NCBI GenBank assembly: GCA_964512085.1
Contig: CAZEIU010000001.1
Span: 10,611-74,610 of the forward strand
Length of the DNA stretch: 64,000 bases
Reading direction: 5' to 3'
Source of the DNA: JAUPVL01 sp964512085
Lineage (GTDB): Bacteria > Patescibacteriota > Saccharimonadia > CAILAD01 > BJGX01
In this document: in pieces, positions 52,838-61,006 of the stretch
How the letters are laid out: the number at the start of each line of letters is the position of its first letter
Numbering within the stretch: position 1 is the first letter of the stretch
Notes under the pieces: model-generated
Told to the model about the DNA's origin: nothing
Database searches by the model: none
What the model saw: only the letters and a program-made list of their open reading frames with translations
Made by a program: the position numbers and the translations under genes

Positions 52838-54090
52838 TAGATCTTCATTTCTTTAAATGCCCAAATCAATACCTCTAGCATATCACTGTAGCTAATATTC
52901 TTACTTGGGCTGTATAAATAAAGTACGTTATCTACAACCTCAATATTTATCTCAAACTCTAAGCCGTAAATTCTCTCCATAAAGTTTGTTGCCAGCAGCT
53001 CAAAGCTAGTGGCTTGATCTTGATTGGCCGCCCAAACAGCAAATTTCTTATTAAACTCAACGCTCTCGGTCTCAATCTTATTTAGGCCCTTAGCTTTGGG
53101 CTTAAAACCATACCAACTTTTTTCTGTTACTAAGATATCGTCGTAGCTTTTGGGCAAAATTGCTTGGGCTACTGCAAAAGGCTGCATACCTACGCCAGCC
53201 CTTGGCTCATAGCTATAAAACTCCACAATAATGTCTTTATAATAACCAATAACATGGTTATTGATATCGGCATTGCCAAACCCAGCAGGACCAAATATCG
53301 CACCCCTACTTGGCATCATAAGCCAGCCAAAATCTGGGTCATAATAAAAATTATTCGCGCTAGCAAACTCAGCTATCGAAGTGTCGTATTTTGATGCGTC
53401 GGCAGTAGTTTGATCAATTTTGTCTAATACATACTTATTTTTTACTTTTACAAAGCTCCAGATTTCTGAAAAAGTACTATTATCAGCGTAAATAGTCTTA
53501 TTCTCTTTATTATCAATTAACTTGTCTTGCGAGCTGGCAGTAATAAAAACACTAAAACCTTCATCGTATTGGTTATTTTTTAGTAAGAACACACTACTAA
53601 TCTTTACGTTTTCCATCTTGTTTTGTCGTTCGTAATTTTTGAGTACATTGAGTTCTAACACCATCTTTTTGTAATAATCACTCGAGGTAAACTTCTCGAT
53701 CGAGCCTAGATCAAAATTAGACCAAGCCGATTGAAAAGCCAAAAATACCTCACGCGACCTTCGAGCCAGTTTTTTCTCTTCTTCGCTACCATCTTTTTCT
53801 GGATCGATATAGCCTGCAGGCACACTTGTAGCCGTACTATATTTGCCCTTGCTCAGTTTGAGCACCAACACCACAAATAAAATTGGTACGCCAGCAAATA
53901 GCAAAATAAAAAACAATGTCCAATACCATGGGCCATCGATACTGCCCGACGAACCGGCACTACTACGACTATAAGAGGAGCTACTTGAATGGCTACTACT
54001 CGAGCTAGAGTGACCACCGCTACTTGAGCTTCCGCCTCCTCCCGCACGGGCTAAATACCATGTATTATTGTTTTTTATCAGCTCATGCAT
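52837..54090 (-). CDS. Tim44-like domain membrane protein
   Basis: 417 residues: a Gly/Ser-rich start (about 15-55), a membrane helix (WYWTLFFILLFAGVPILFVVLVL) and a Tim44-like domain (about 105-235: FLAFQSAWSNFDLGSIEKFTSSDYY) followed by a second domain of unknown type. Similar proteins are widespread in bacteria; role unknown. Confidence 0.75.
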   Translation of the reverse strand: MHELIKNNNTWYLARAGGGGSSSSGGHSSSSSSHSSSSSYSRSSAGSSGSIDGPWYWTLFFILLFAGVPILFVVLVLKLSKGKYSTATSVPAGYIDPEKDGSEEEKKLARRSREVFLAFQSAWSNFDLGSIEKFTSSDYYKKMVLELNVLKNYERQNKMENVKISSVFLLKNNQYDEGFSVFITASSQDKLIDNKENKTIYADNSTFSEIWSFVKVKNKYVLDKIDQTTADASKYDTSIAEFASANNFYYDPDFGWLMMPSRGAIFGPAGFGNADINNHVIGYYKDIIVEFYSYEPRAGVGMQPFAVAQAILPKSYDDILVTEKSWYGFKPKAKGLNKIETESVEFNKKFAVWAANQDQATSFELLATNFMERIYGLEFEINIEVVDNVLYLYSPSKNISYSDMLEVLIWAFKEMKI

Positions 54091-54142
54091 AATTATTTAT
54101 TATAACAGCGCACCATACAAAACAAACTATCTTAAAATTACA

Positions 54143-54559
54143 TTACTTGGCTATTTTGTTGAGTTTGTGTTGAAAATACAACGTAGTAATAAGGTAGGGG
54201 ATATAATATGTAGAAACCAGCGCCACTATTCCAATTGGGTCGACATAACTAATATTGGCTTGTTGCCCTGTTAGTAAATAAACCAATCCCACATATACAG
54301 CGAGTAATATTAGAGGTAAAAAGAAGGCTAAACCTACAGAAATATCACCCTTAGTAGCTTTATTGAGTGACTTGCTCAATCTATACCACCACCACAAATT
54401 AATTGGCGAAATAAAAAACCATAAGTACAGTGGTACATTGGGCTCTCGTTTGTTTATTACGTTGAGCTCAGTTTTTGTGACGTAATACCAGTAAAACTCA
54501 TAAAGACCAAAAGTAACGATGTTTAATAGAACAATAATTGGTAGTGATCTATGTCTCAT
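54143..54559 (-). CDS. DUF4234-family membrane protein
   Basis: MRHRSLPIIVLLNIVTFGLYEFYWYY start and several hydrophobic helices (WFFISPINLWWWYRLS, LAFFLPLILLAVYVGLVYLL). The ATG at 54559 follows the msrA stop by 2 nt; GGAG lies 12 nt upstream. End of a four-gene operon. Confidence 0.75.
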   Translation of the reverse strand: MRHRSLPIIVLLNIVTFGLYEFYWYYVTKTELNVINKREPNVPLYLWFFISPINLWWWYRLSKSLNKATKGDISVGLAFFLPLILLAVYVGLVYLLTGQQANISYVDPIGIVALVSTYYIPYLITTLYFQHKLNKIAK

Positions 54560-54563
54560 ATTA

Positions 54564-55043
54564 TTAGCATACTCCAAGATTACGCTTATGCAAATACTGT
54601 TGATGATATTCTTCGGCCTGCCAAAACGTAGTTGCTGGCACTACTTGAGTAACTACCTTGTTTTTGTATTTTTTAGACTTATTTAGTGCTTTTATTCTTG
54701 CCTCAGCTTCTTTCTTTTGATTATCGTTGTGGTAAAACACCACGCTTCTATAGTTATAACCCACATCTAAGCCCTGCCTGTTTAGCTGGGTTGGGTCATG
54801 ATTCTCAAAAAATATGTCAAGCAGCTCTTTGTAGCTTATCTTATTAGCATCAAACTCTACCCTCACAGTTTCGGCATGGCCAGTTGTATGAGAACAGACT
54901 TGCTCATAGGTAGGGTTGTCTACGTGCCCACCCTCGTAACCAACGGTGGTTTTTAATACCCCTTTGGTATTACGAAAAACTTCTTCTACTCCCCAAAAAC
55001 ATCCACCACCAAAGTCAGCTATTTGAGATTGTATTTTATTCAC
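54564..55043 (-). CDS. msrA: Peptide-methionine (S)-S-oxide reductase MsrA
   Basis: Repairs methionine S-sulfoxide in proteins. Catalytic Cys in GGGCFWGVEEVF, TTVGYEGG, HTTGHAETVRVEFD, and FENHDPTQLNRQG are intact. 159 residues. The gene overlaps the end of the preceding gene by 8 bp. MsrB is 2.2 kb away on the other strand. Confidence 0.96.
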   Translation of the reverse strand: MNKIQSQIADFGGGCFWGVEEVFRNTKGVLKTTVGYEGGHVDNPTYEQVCSHTTGHAETVRVEFDANKISYKELLDIFFENHDPTQLNRQGLDVGYNYRSVVFYHNDNQKKEAEARIKALNKSKKYKNKVVTQVVPATTFWQAEEYHQQYLHKRNLGVC

Positions 55044-55572
55044 TAAAGTCTCCTTTGGGCAACGGTTTGATATTGATATTTCTAATTTGATTTACAGAAA
55101 CTAATGTTCTAAGTATGCTCAACCCATGGTCTTTTGTAGTGTTGATTTGCTTAAAAGTATCACCATCTACAAAAAAGACCTGCACACCATACTCAAGCAT
55201 TGCCTCCAACCCAGAATCAAAAACTTTTTTCGATATAGGCATTACTGACACTCTACTCGTCCATTCATCGTTAGCGCCACCCCTAATTTCATTAATAAAA
55301 CTATCACTTGGCAACTTATAGATGGCTCCACCCTTGTCTTGACCTTCAAATCTACTTTTATCTGATATTATCATTGTCTGAACGTCATTAAAAGCGCTTT
55401 TTTGTGTCCAACTATCGTCGGTTTTTACTATAAAACAAGCCGCCGAATCTACATGTGGAGTTGCAAAAACTACCGGTCCCTCGCTAGAGTCTCTCACTTG
55501 CTCGGCACGAGGTTCAAAAACCGTAATCTTTTTATTCTCCGAGGCATGGTACAAATATTCTGGTTTATTCAT
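55036..55572 (-). CDS. Possible ADP-ribosyltransferase-fold protein
   Basis: About 178 residues beginning YLYHASENKKITVFEPRAEQ, then VVFATPHVDSAACFI. The early Tyr-His and the later TP-x-x-A block resemble KptA/ART-like folds, but the NAD-binding residues are not certain. The ATG at 55572 overlaps the preceding gene by 8 bp. Confidence 0.45.
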   Translation of the reverse strand: MNKPEYLYHASENKKITVFEPRAEQVRDSSEGPVVFATPHVDSAACFIVKTDDSWTQKSAFNDVQTMIISDKSRFEGQDKGGAIYKLPSDSFINEIRGGANDEWTSRVSVMPISKKVFDSGLEAMLEYGVQVFFVDGDTFKQINTTKDHGLSILRTLVSVNQIRNINIKPLPKGDFSE

Positions 55573-55882
55573 TGGTAACTTTTTGGGCGTCAAAATGTTC
55601 TCTTAAGCTCGCGAGCCTTTTCTCAAATAATTGCTCGGCGTCGACACTAAACAAATTAGCCAATCTGTAGCCGTGAGCCAACAAATCTGGTATTGCTTCA
55701 TTGATCACTTTTTCTTGTTCGGCCGAGTCGGTGTGATCATATACATCCGTATACTCACCAATTTTTCCTAGTAATTTGTTTAAATGACCAACTATATGAT
55801 GAATGTTGTCTATTTTTGGCTTATCATACAAATCCCAATACTTTTTGTCGTACTGTTCGATTTCTTTTTGAAGTTTGTTCAT
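55565..55882 (-). CDS. MazG-like all-alpha protein
   Basis: 105 residues, all helical: HHIVGHLNKLLGKIGEYTDVYDH and EAIPDLLAHGYRLANLFSVDAEQLFEKRLASL resemble the EExxE and DxxD helices of MazG-like nucleotide pyrophosphohydrolases. The metal-site residues are partly conserved, so activity is uncertain. First gene of the operon running to 54143. Confidence 0.5.
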   Translation of the reverse strand: MNKLQKEIEQYDKKYWDLYDKPKIDNIHHIVGHLNKLLGKIGEYTDVYDHTDSAEQEKVINEAIPDLLAHGYRLANLFSVDAEQLFEKRLASLREHFDAQKVTNE

Positions 55883-55941
55883 TATTTAATTATATAACAA
55901 ACTAATTTGCTACAATAAATATATAAACAAGGATAAATTAT

Positions 55942-56613
55942 ATGGTATTAAAAGCAATAATACTTAATTGCACACTCAAAAAATCACCTCGCAAATCAAA
56001 CACCGAGGCGCTAATAGACAAGGCTGTTGCAGAGTATCAAAAACTAGGCGTAGAAACTGAGGTAGTAAGAGTAATTGACTACAATATTCCATTTGGAATC
56101 AATTCTGACGAGGGTGATGGCGACGAGTGGCCCAAAATAAACGACAAGATTAAAGACGCCAATATACTTATTATTGGTAGCCCGATATGGTTTGGTGTGC
56201 GTGGCTCAGTTACGCAAATGGTAATGGAGCGGTTAAGCGGTGGCTACGACGAAGCCAATGAACAAAATGGTCAATTTCCTCTTTATAACAAAGTAGGCGC
56301 TACTATTGTTACTGGCAATGAAGACGGCGCTCACAACGTGGCTGCCAACACCTTATTTAATCTCACTCACCTTGGCGCTACTATTGCACCGAACTCTGAT
56401 AGCTACTGGGTAGGTGATGCTGGCCCGGGCCCAAGCTACATAGAGATAGGCCAAGATCATCTTTATACCAATAGAACCGTTTTGTATTTGGTACACAACA
56501 CAGTCTATATGGCCAACTTGCTAGCCAACAATCCTATTGATACCAACCTCAAAGAGCTAGATGAACAAGCCAAGAGTATTAGCAAAGACACCAAAAAACA
56601 TATTCGTGAGTAA
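55942..56613 (+). CDS. NAD(P)H-dependent FMN reductase / flavodoxin-fold protein
   Basis: Flavodoxin-like fold: LNCTLKKSPRKSNTEALIDKA start with phosphate loop, IDYNIPFG, ILIIGSPIWFGVRGSVTQMVMERL, and TGNEDGAHNVAANTLFNLTHLGATIAP. Redox enzyme using FMN. AAGGA precedes the ATG. Abuts the convergent gene with no gap. Confidence 0.85.
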   Translation: MVLKAIILNCTLKKSPRKSNTEALIDKAVAEYQKLGVETEVVRVIDYNIPFGINSDEGDGDEWPKINDKIKDANILIIGSPIWFGVRGSVTQMVMERLSGGYDEANEQNGQFPLYNKVGATIVTGNEDGAHNVAANTLFNLTHLGATIAPNSDSYWVGDAGPGPSYIEIGQDHLYTNRTVLYLVHNTVYMANLLANNPIDTNLKELDEQAKSISKDTKKHIRE

Positions 56614-57204
56614 CTATCTTATATTAACTTTTGCAACTTTTCTTCTACCATAAAAGTACAACAACAATTCTCCGGCTGTTCCAGATATAGTAACCACTTT
56701 GTTGCGTTTATTAAAGCGTAGTTTTATTACCTCTTCGGTTTGAGAGTTTACAAAATCAACATTGCCAATATCACTTACCAAATTTTTTCTAATTTTTGAC
56801 ATACTTTTTAGGCTTTTCCATAAGATGCTATTATCTTGATTGCTAGGTTTTGGTCGACTCATGCTTAATGCTCCACGTAAAAAATCCTCGTTGTGCACCC
56901 AAAACTCAGCTGTGTTTACACTTGCTGGCATGTACCATGGATATTTTTTAAGCTTACGCAATATATAATCATGACCATGCGATTTTACTCGTTCTATTCT
57001 TTTATCGTGAAGCTTTTGCAAACTCGGTACCACTAAGCCAATTCCTCCAATTAAACTTCGTTCACGAGTTACTAAATGTGCAGCCAAGTCTTCTACCATC
57101 CAGCCTGCGCACAACGTTTTGGCGCCCCATTGTTCTGGCTTGAGATTCTTAAGCAGATTATAAGTAAACTGCCGCTCAGATTTTACAAATTGTTTATTTG
57201 TCAT
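56614..57204 (-). CDS. TIGR03085-type / DinB-like protein
   Basis: TLCAGWMVEDLAAHLVTRERSLIGGIGLV then WVHNEDFLRGALSMSRP follow the pattern of the actinobacterial TIGR03085 family (mycothiol-dependent-enzyme or DinB-like fold; metal-binding His in AHLV and VHNED). Such genes are typical of Actinobacteria, so transfer from a host is plausible. Confidence 0.7.
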   Translation of the reverse strand: MTNKQFVKSERQFTYNLLKNLKPEQWGAKTLCAGWMVEDLAAHLVTRERSLIGGIGLVVPSLQKLHDKRIERVKSHGHDYILRKLKKYPWYMPASVNTAEFWVHNEDFLRGALSMSRPKPSNQDNSILWKSLKSMSKIRKNLVSDIGNVDFVNSQTEEVIKLRFNKRNKVVTISGTAGELLLYFYGRRKVAKVNIR

Positions 57205-57238
57205 AATGTTATTCTACATGTAGTGATACAATAAACCT

Positions 57239-57616
57239 ATGAACAAAGAAGATTTGAAGAAAAAGTTAGACCCTCTTGCCTATGAGGTTACTCAAAATAA
57301 AGCTACAGAGGAGCCTTTTACTGGCAAGTATGTAAACGAACATGCCGATGGCAGTTATCATTGTGTAGTCTGTGGCCAAAAACTGTTTGAAAGTGGTACC
57401 AAGTTCGATAGCGGTAGTGGTTGGCCAAGTTTTGACGACGCTGTGCCTGGGTCTGTAAAGTTGTTGCCAGACAATTCACACAGCATGCAACGAACTGAAG
57501 TAATTTGTAGTAAATGTGGGGCTCATCTTGGTCATCTGTTTGATGATGGGCCAAAAGAAACTACCGGGCAAAGATATTGTATTAACTCTTGCGCTCTAGA
57601 TTTAAAAAATAAATAG
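57239..57616 (+). CDS. msrB: Peptide-methionine (R)-S-oxide reductase MsrB
   Basis: Zinc Cys pairs CVVCGQKLF and CSKCGAHLGH, substrate-site GSGWPSFDDAV, and the catalytic Cys in QRYCINSCAL. 125 residues, complete. Works with MsrA nearby. TACAAT 6 nt before the ATG. Confidence 0.95.
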   Translation: MNKEDLKKKLDPLAYEVTQNKATEEPFTGKYVNEHADGSYHCVVCGQKLFESGTKFDSGSGWPSFDDAVPGSVKLLPDNSHSMQRTEVICSKCGAHLGHLFDDGPKETTGQRYCINSCALDLKNK

Positions 57617-57621
57617 TAAAA

Positions 57622-58029
57622 CTAATATTTAATATTTTGATCTTTTAATTGATCAACAAACGGTTTACTTTTGAGATATTTAAGAGTTTGTAACCCAACA
57701 GTGTTTGCAGCAACAAGATTGTCACTTAAATCGTCGACAAACAAAACTTCTTGAGTTTTTAGTTCTAGGCCATTTACAACGGTTTCGTATATACCTGGGT
57801 CGGTTTTGGCAAGGCCAAGCTCTGCAGTAGTTTTAACAAAAGTAAAATACTTATCTATATTTCTTTTTTTAAACCATTCTTCTAGATCAGAGTTTACTGC
57901 CGACAAAACTCCAAAACCAATTTTTCGATAGTTGGTTTTTGCAAAATCAATAATATCTAAGTTTAGCTCATCTTTGTTGGCAAAATACAAAACGTTATAA
58001 AAATCTAAGATAACAAATTTTATTTTCAT
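57622..58029 (-). CDS. HAD-superfamily hydrolase, small IA type
   Basis: KFVILDFYNVLYFAN (nucleophile Asp; the second Asp of DxD is Tyr), FGVLSAVNSDLEEWF, LGLAKTDPGIYETVV and VLFVDDLSDNLVAANTVG. Most of the fold is intact, but loss of the acid Asp weakens the case for phosphatase activity. Its ATG overlaps the pepF stop (ATGA). Confidence 0.7.
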   Translation of the reverse strand: MKIKFVILDFYNVLYFANKDELNLDIIDFAKTNYRKIGFGVLSAVNSDLEEWFKKRNIDKYFTFVKTTAELGLAKTDPGIYETVVNGLELKTQEVLFVDDLSDNLVAANTVGLQTLKYLKSKPFVDQLKDQNIKY

Positions 58030-59816
58030 AGTGTTTCTAGTTGCGTTTGCCACTGCTTAATTATTTCAAAACTACTGTTCCAAAAGTTTGCGTCTTCTAT
58101 ATCCACACCTACCTCGCTTAGTATTTTTGCTGGCTCTTGTGATCCACCAGCAGTCAATATTTTTTCTAACTTAGGTATAAAACTTTGACCTTCTTTTTTG
58201 TACATTCCATACAAAGACAAACTAAGTAATTCACCAAAATTATATGCATAGCAATAAAAAGGCGTTTGATGAATGTGAGGTATATAAGCCCATTCGTGTC
58301 TAAACATTTTATCGACTTCTACGCTATCACCGTATTGTTCGGCAAGAGTATCGAGCCACAACTGTGAAATTTCTGGCTCGGTGGCACCTTTGGCAAAAAG
58401 ATTATGGGCATTAATCTCAAACTTAATAAAGTAGTTTTGACGAATTATGCTTGCATAGCTATCGGCAATCTTGCTCGCCAAAAGGTATTTTTTTTGTTCT
58501 ACATCGGTAGTTGTTTTTAGTAACCTCTCAAATAAAATCATTTCTCCAAATGTTGAGGCCGTTTCGGCAAGCGGTAAAGTAGCGTGTTGAGCCGAGATAG
58601 TATGTTGCTCGGCATAGATAGAATGTATGCCATGACCAAACTCATGCGCAATAGTACTCACATCTCTACTTTTGCCTGCAAAGTTTAATAGAATATATGG
58701 CTTAATACTTGGAGCAACCGTAACACAAAAGGCGCCATCTCTTTTGCTACTGCTTGGATGTGAATCAACATGATTTGCGTCAACTATTTGCTTGGCTTTA
58801 TCGGCAAAATCCTGACTAAAATCAGTGTAAGATTCAAGCACCAAATTTAATGCCGACTGGTAGTCAAACTGCATTTTGTCCTCTCCAATAGGTGCATAAA
58901 TATCAAAGCGTGTGAGTTTATCTAAGCCAAGATATTTGGCTTTGTATCGAAAGAAGTTCTGAAAAATATCTACATTATTCTCGCAAACGTGCATAAGAGT
59001 TTCTATTGCCTTGTCTGTTACATCATTGGCCGCATTTCGCATACTTATAGGCGATTCATAGCCTCTAAGCCTAGCTGTATAATCCCAATCTTTGGCAATT
59101 GCCTGATATATAATAAATAGTTTTTCAATATTTTTTGTAAATTGCTCGCTTCGGGCTCTATAGGCTTCGGCCCTCACGGCTGGGTCGGGCGAATCTGTGA
59201 GAGCGTTTATTTCTGCTAGAGTTTCTTTAATTTGTTTTTTCTGTCCAGGTAAGCGCAAATGAAACTCAAATTCGGTTGTAATAATATCTCTTAAATCATT
59301 GATTACAGAAACACCATTTACACTTTTACCCAGCAAAATATTCTCAGACTTGTCATCTAAGCTGTATTTAGCGAGCTTACGACCGCGATGCAGAGCATAC
59401 TGTAAATCTCCAGCACTAGCAAAGAGTCGTTCTGCGTTTTGGTCATCTAGGATGTCTTTGCCTTCTACTGCTAATCCTTTGCGCCATGAATTAATTTTTT
59501 GGAGCTTCTCAGAGGCAAACATGTCTAGGTCATTAACTAAATTCTTGAGTTTAGTTGCTTCTGAGTCTTTGGTGTTTGTCGACTCCATTAGATATGAACG
59601 GCACTCAAGCCTAGCCATACCTTCGGTAATATCATCTATTTGCCGTAAAAGACTACTAAAGTCTTCTGTAGACATGTCTTTATTGACAGTTGCATCAAAA
59701 AACTCTTCTAGCTTATCAACTTTTTGTTTGATTTCATCATAAAGTACTGGCCACTTCTCAAGAGAAATAATTTCATCTAAGTTCCAGCTCTTAACTAGAG
59801 ATTTTGTTTTTTTCAT
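58026..59816 (-). CDS. pepF: Oligoendopeptidase F (M3 family)
   Basis: Zinc metallopeptidase with AHEFGHGIHSIYA (HExxH) and downstream FGEMILFERLL providing the third ligand; the PepF_N domain and closing HQTPFYCYAYNFGELLSLSLY block are present. 596 residues. Degrades peptides, useful to a host-dependent cell that takes up amino acids. Confidence 0.95.
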   Translation of the reverse strand: MKKTKSLVKSWNLDEIISLEKWPVLYDEIKQKVDKLEEFFDATVNKDMSTEDFSSLLRQIDDITEGMARLECRSYLMESTNTKDSEATKLKNLVNDLDMFASEKLQKINSWRKGLAVEGKDILDDQNAERLFASAGDLQYALHRGRKLAKYSLDDKSENILLGKSVNGVSVINDLRDIITTEFEFHLRLPGQKKQIKETLAEINALTDSPDPAVRAEAYRARSEQFTKNIEKLFIIYQAIAKDWDYTARLRGYESPISMRNAANDVTDKAIETLMHVCENNVDIFQNFFRYKAKYLGLDKLTRFDIYAPIGEDKMQFDYQSALNLVLESYTDFSQDFADKAKQIVDANHVDSHPSSSKRDGAFCVTVAPSIKPYILLNFAGKSRDVSTIAHEFGHGIHSIYAEQHTISAQHATLPLAETASTFGEMILFERLLKTTTDVEQKKYLLASKIADSYASIIRQNYFIKFEINAHNLFAKGATEPEISQLWLDTLAEQYGDSVEVDKMFRHEWAYIPHIHQTPFYCYAYNFGELLSLSLYGMYKKEGQSFIPKLEKILTAGGSQEPAKILSEVGVDIEDANFWNSSFEIIKQWQTQLETL

Positions 59817-59865
59817 GTCTACTATTGTAACTCAAAATTCAATTCTTAGTTACCTTAAAAACAAA

Positions 59866-61005
59866 CTAGCGTACCGACTTATAGCCACCAGGTACACCAT
59901 TTTGGCTGTATACAATTTGCCATAGCTGTAGACCACGAGCTCTAAACTTAGCAGCGCAGACCAATAAATAGAATTCCCACATGCGTCTGAATCTTTCATC
60001 ATATTTGTCGTGATCAAGTTTGGGGTAAGATTTTTGAAAATTGTCGTTCCACGCCATTAGAGTAGGGTCATAATTAGCCCCCATATTGTGCCAGTCTTCC
60101 ATTACAAACTTACCTTCGGTAGCAGTAGCAATTTGCTTAATAGAAGGCAATACGCCACCCGGAAAAATATATTTATCTATCCATGGATCGGTAGCCGTAA
60201 CACTTTTGTTGCCCCCAATGGTATGCAATATAAACAAACCATCGTCTTTTAATAGACTCTTCATTTTACTCAAGAATTTTTCATAGTTCTTGGGGCCAAT
60301 GTGTTCCATTACTCCAATTGCGGCAATTCTATCAAACTTGGTTTTGCCCGAATAATCTTGATAGGTAGTAAGAATAGGCTTCACCTTGAGGCCTTTGGCG
60401 TGTTGTTTTATATAATCAATCTGCTCGTGTGCGGGAGTAAAGCAGACAACCTCGCAACCATATTTTTTAGCCATGTGCATTGCAAGTCCACCCCAGCCAC
60501 AGCCCACATCGAGTACTTTCATGCCTTTTTTGAGGTTTAGTTTTTCGCAAATCAAATCATACTTGTCTGTCTGGGCTTGATCTAAATTTTTTGCTCCTCT
60601 ATCCCAATAAGCACAGGTATAGGCCATAGTTTTGCCAAGCATCGGTTCGTATAAGTCATTACCAATATCATAATGGCTTTGGGCATTCTTATAAGCTTTT
60701 TTGCCAATTTGATGATTCTTAAGTTTAGCTCCAACATAAAATGCGGCCAGCTTAAGCTTGATAGCAGAAGATAATTTTTTATCTACATCGACACTAAAGG
60801 CCTTATAAAACATTTTGTCGAGTTTTTTTACTCTCCACCAACCATCCATGTAGCTCTCGCCCACCCCCATACTGCCTTCTGCAAAAATACGTTCATATAG
60901 TCTCTCGTCCAATACTTTAATATCGTGGTCGCGAGTTCCATTTATCTTAATATCTGCATAATTCAAAAGCTGTTGAGCTTTCTTCTTGTGTTCTGAACTT
61001 GCCAT
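59866..61005 (-). CDS. Cyclopropane-fatty-acyl-phospholipid synthase family methyltransferase
   Basis: SAM site VLDVGCGWGGLAMHMAKKYG, GVMEHIGPKNYEKFL, and the substrate domain typical of CFA/TmsB/BfaB enzymes (MGVGESYMDGWWRVKKLD, QKSYPKLDHDKYDERFRRMWEFYL). Adds a one-carbon group to a membrane fatty acyl double bond. Paired 2 bp downstream of an FAD oxidoreductase, the same pairing as tuberculostearic-acid genes. Confidence 0.88.
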   Translation of the reverse strand: MASSEHKKKAQQLLNYADIKINGTRDHDIKVLDERLYERIFAEGSMGVGESYMDGWWRVKKLDKMFYKAFSVDVDKKLSSAIKLKLAAFYVGAKLKNHQIGKKAYKNAQSHYDIGNDLYEPMLGKTMAYTCAYWDRGAKNLDQAQTDKYDLICEKLNLKKGMKVLDVGCGWGGLAMHMAKKYGCEVVCFTPAHEQIDYIKQHAKGLKVKPILTTYQDYSGKTKFDRIAAIGVMEHIGPKNYEKFLSKMKSLLKDDGLFILHTIGGNKSVTATDPWIDKYIFPGGVLPSIKQIATATEGKFVMEDWHNMGANYDPTLMAWNDNFQKSYPKLDHDKYDERFRRMWEFYLLVCAAKFRARGLQLWQIVYSQNGVPGGYKSVR

Positions 61006-61006
61006 A

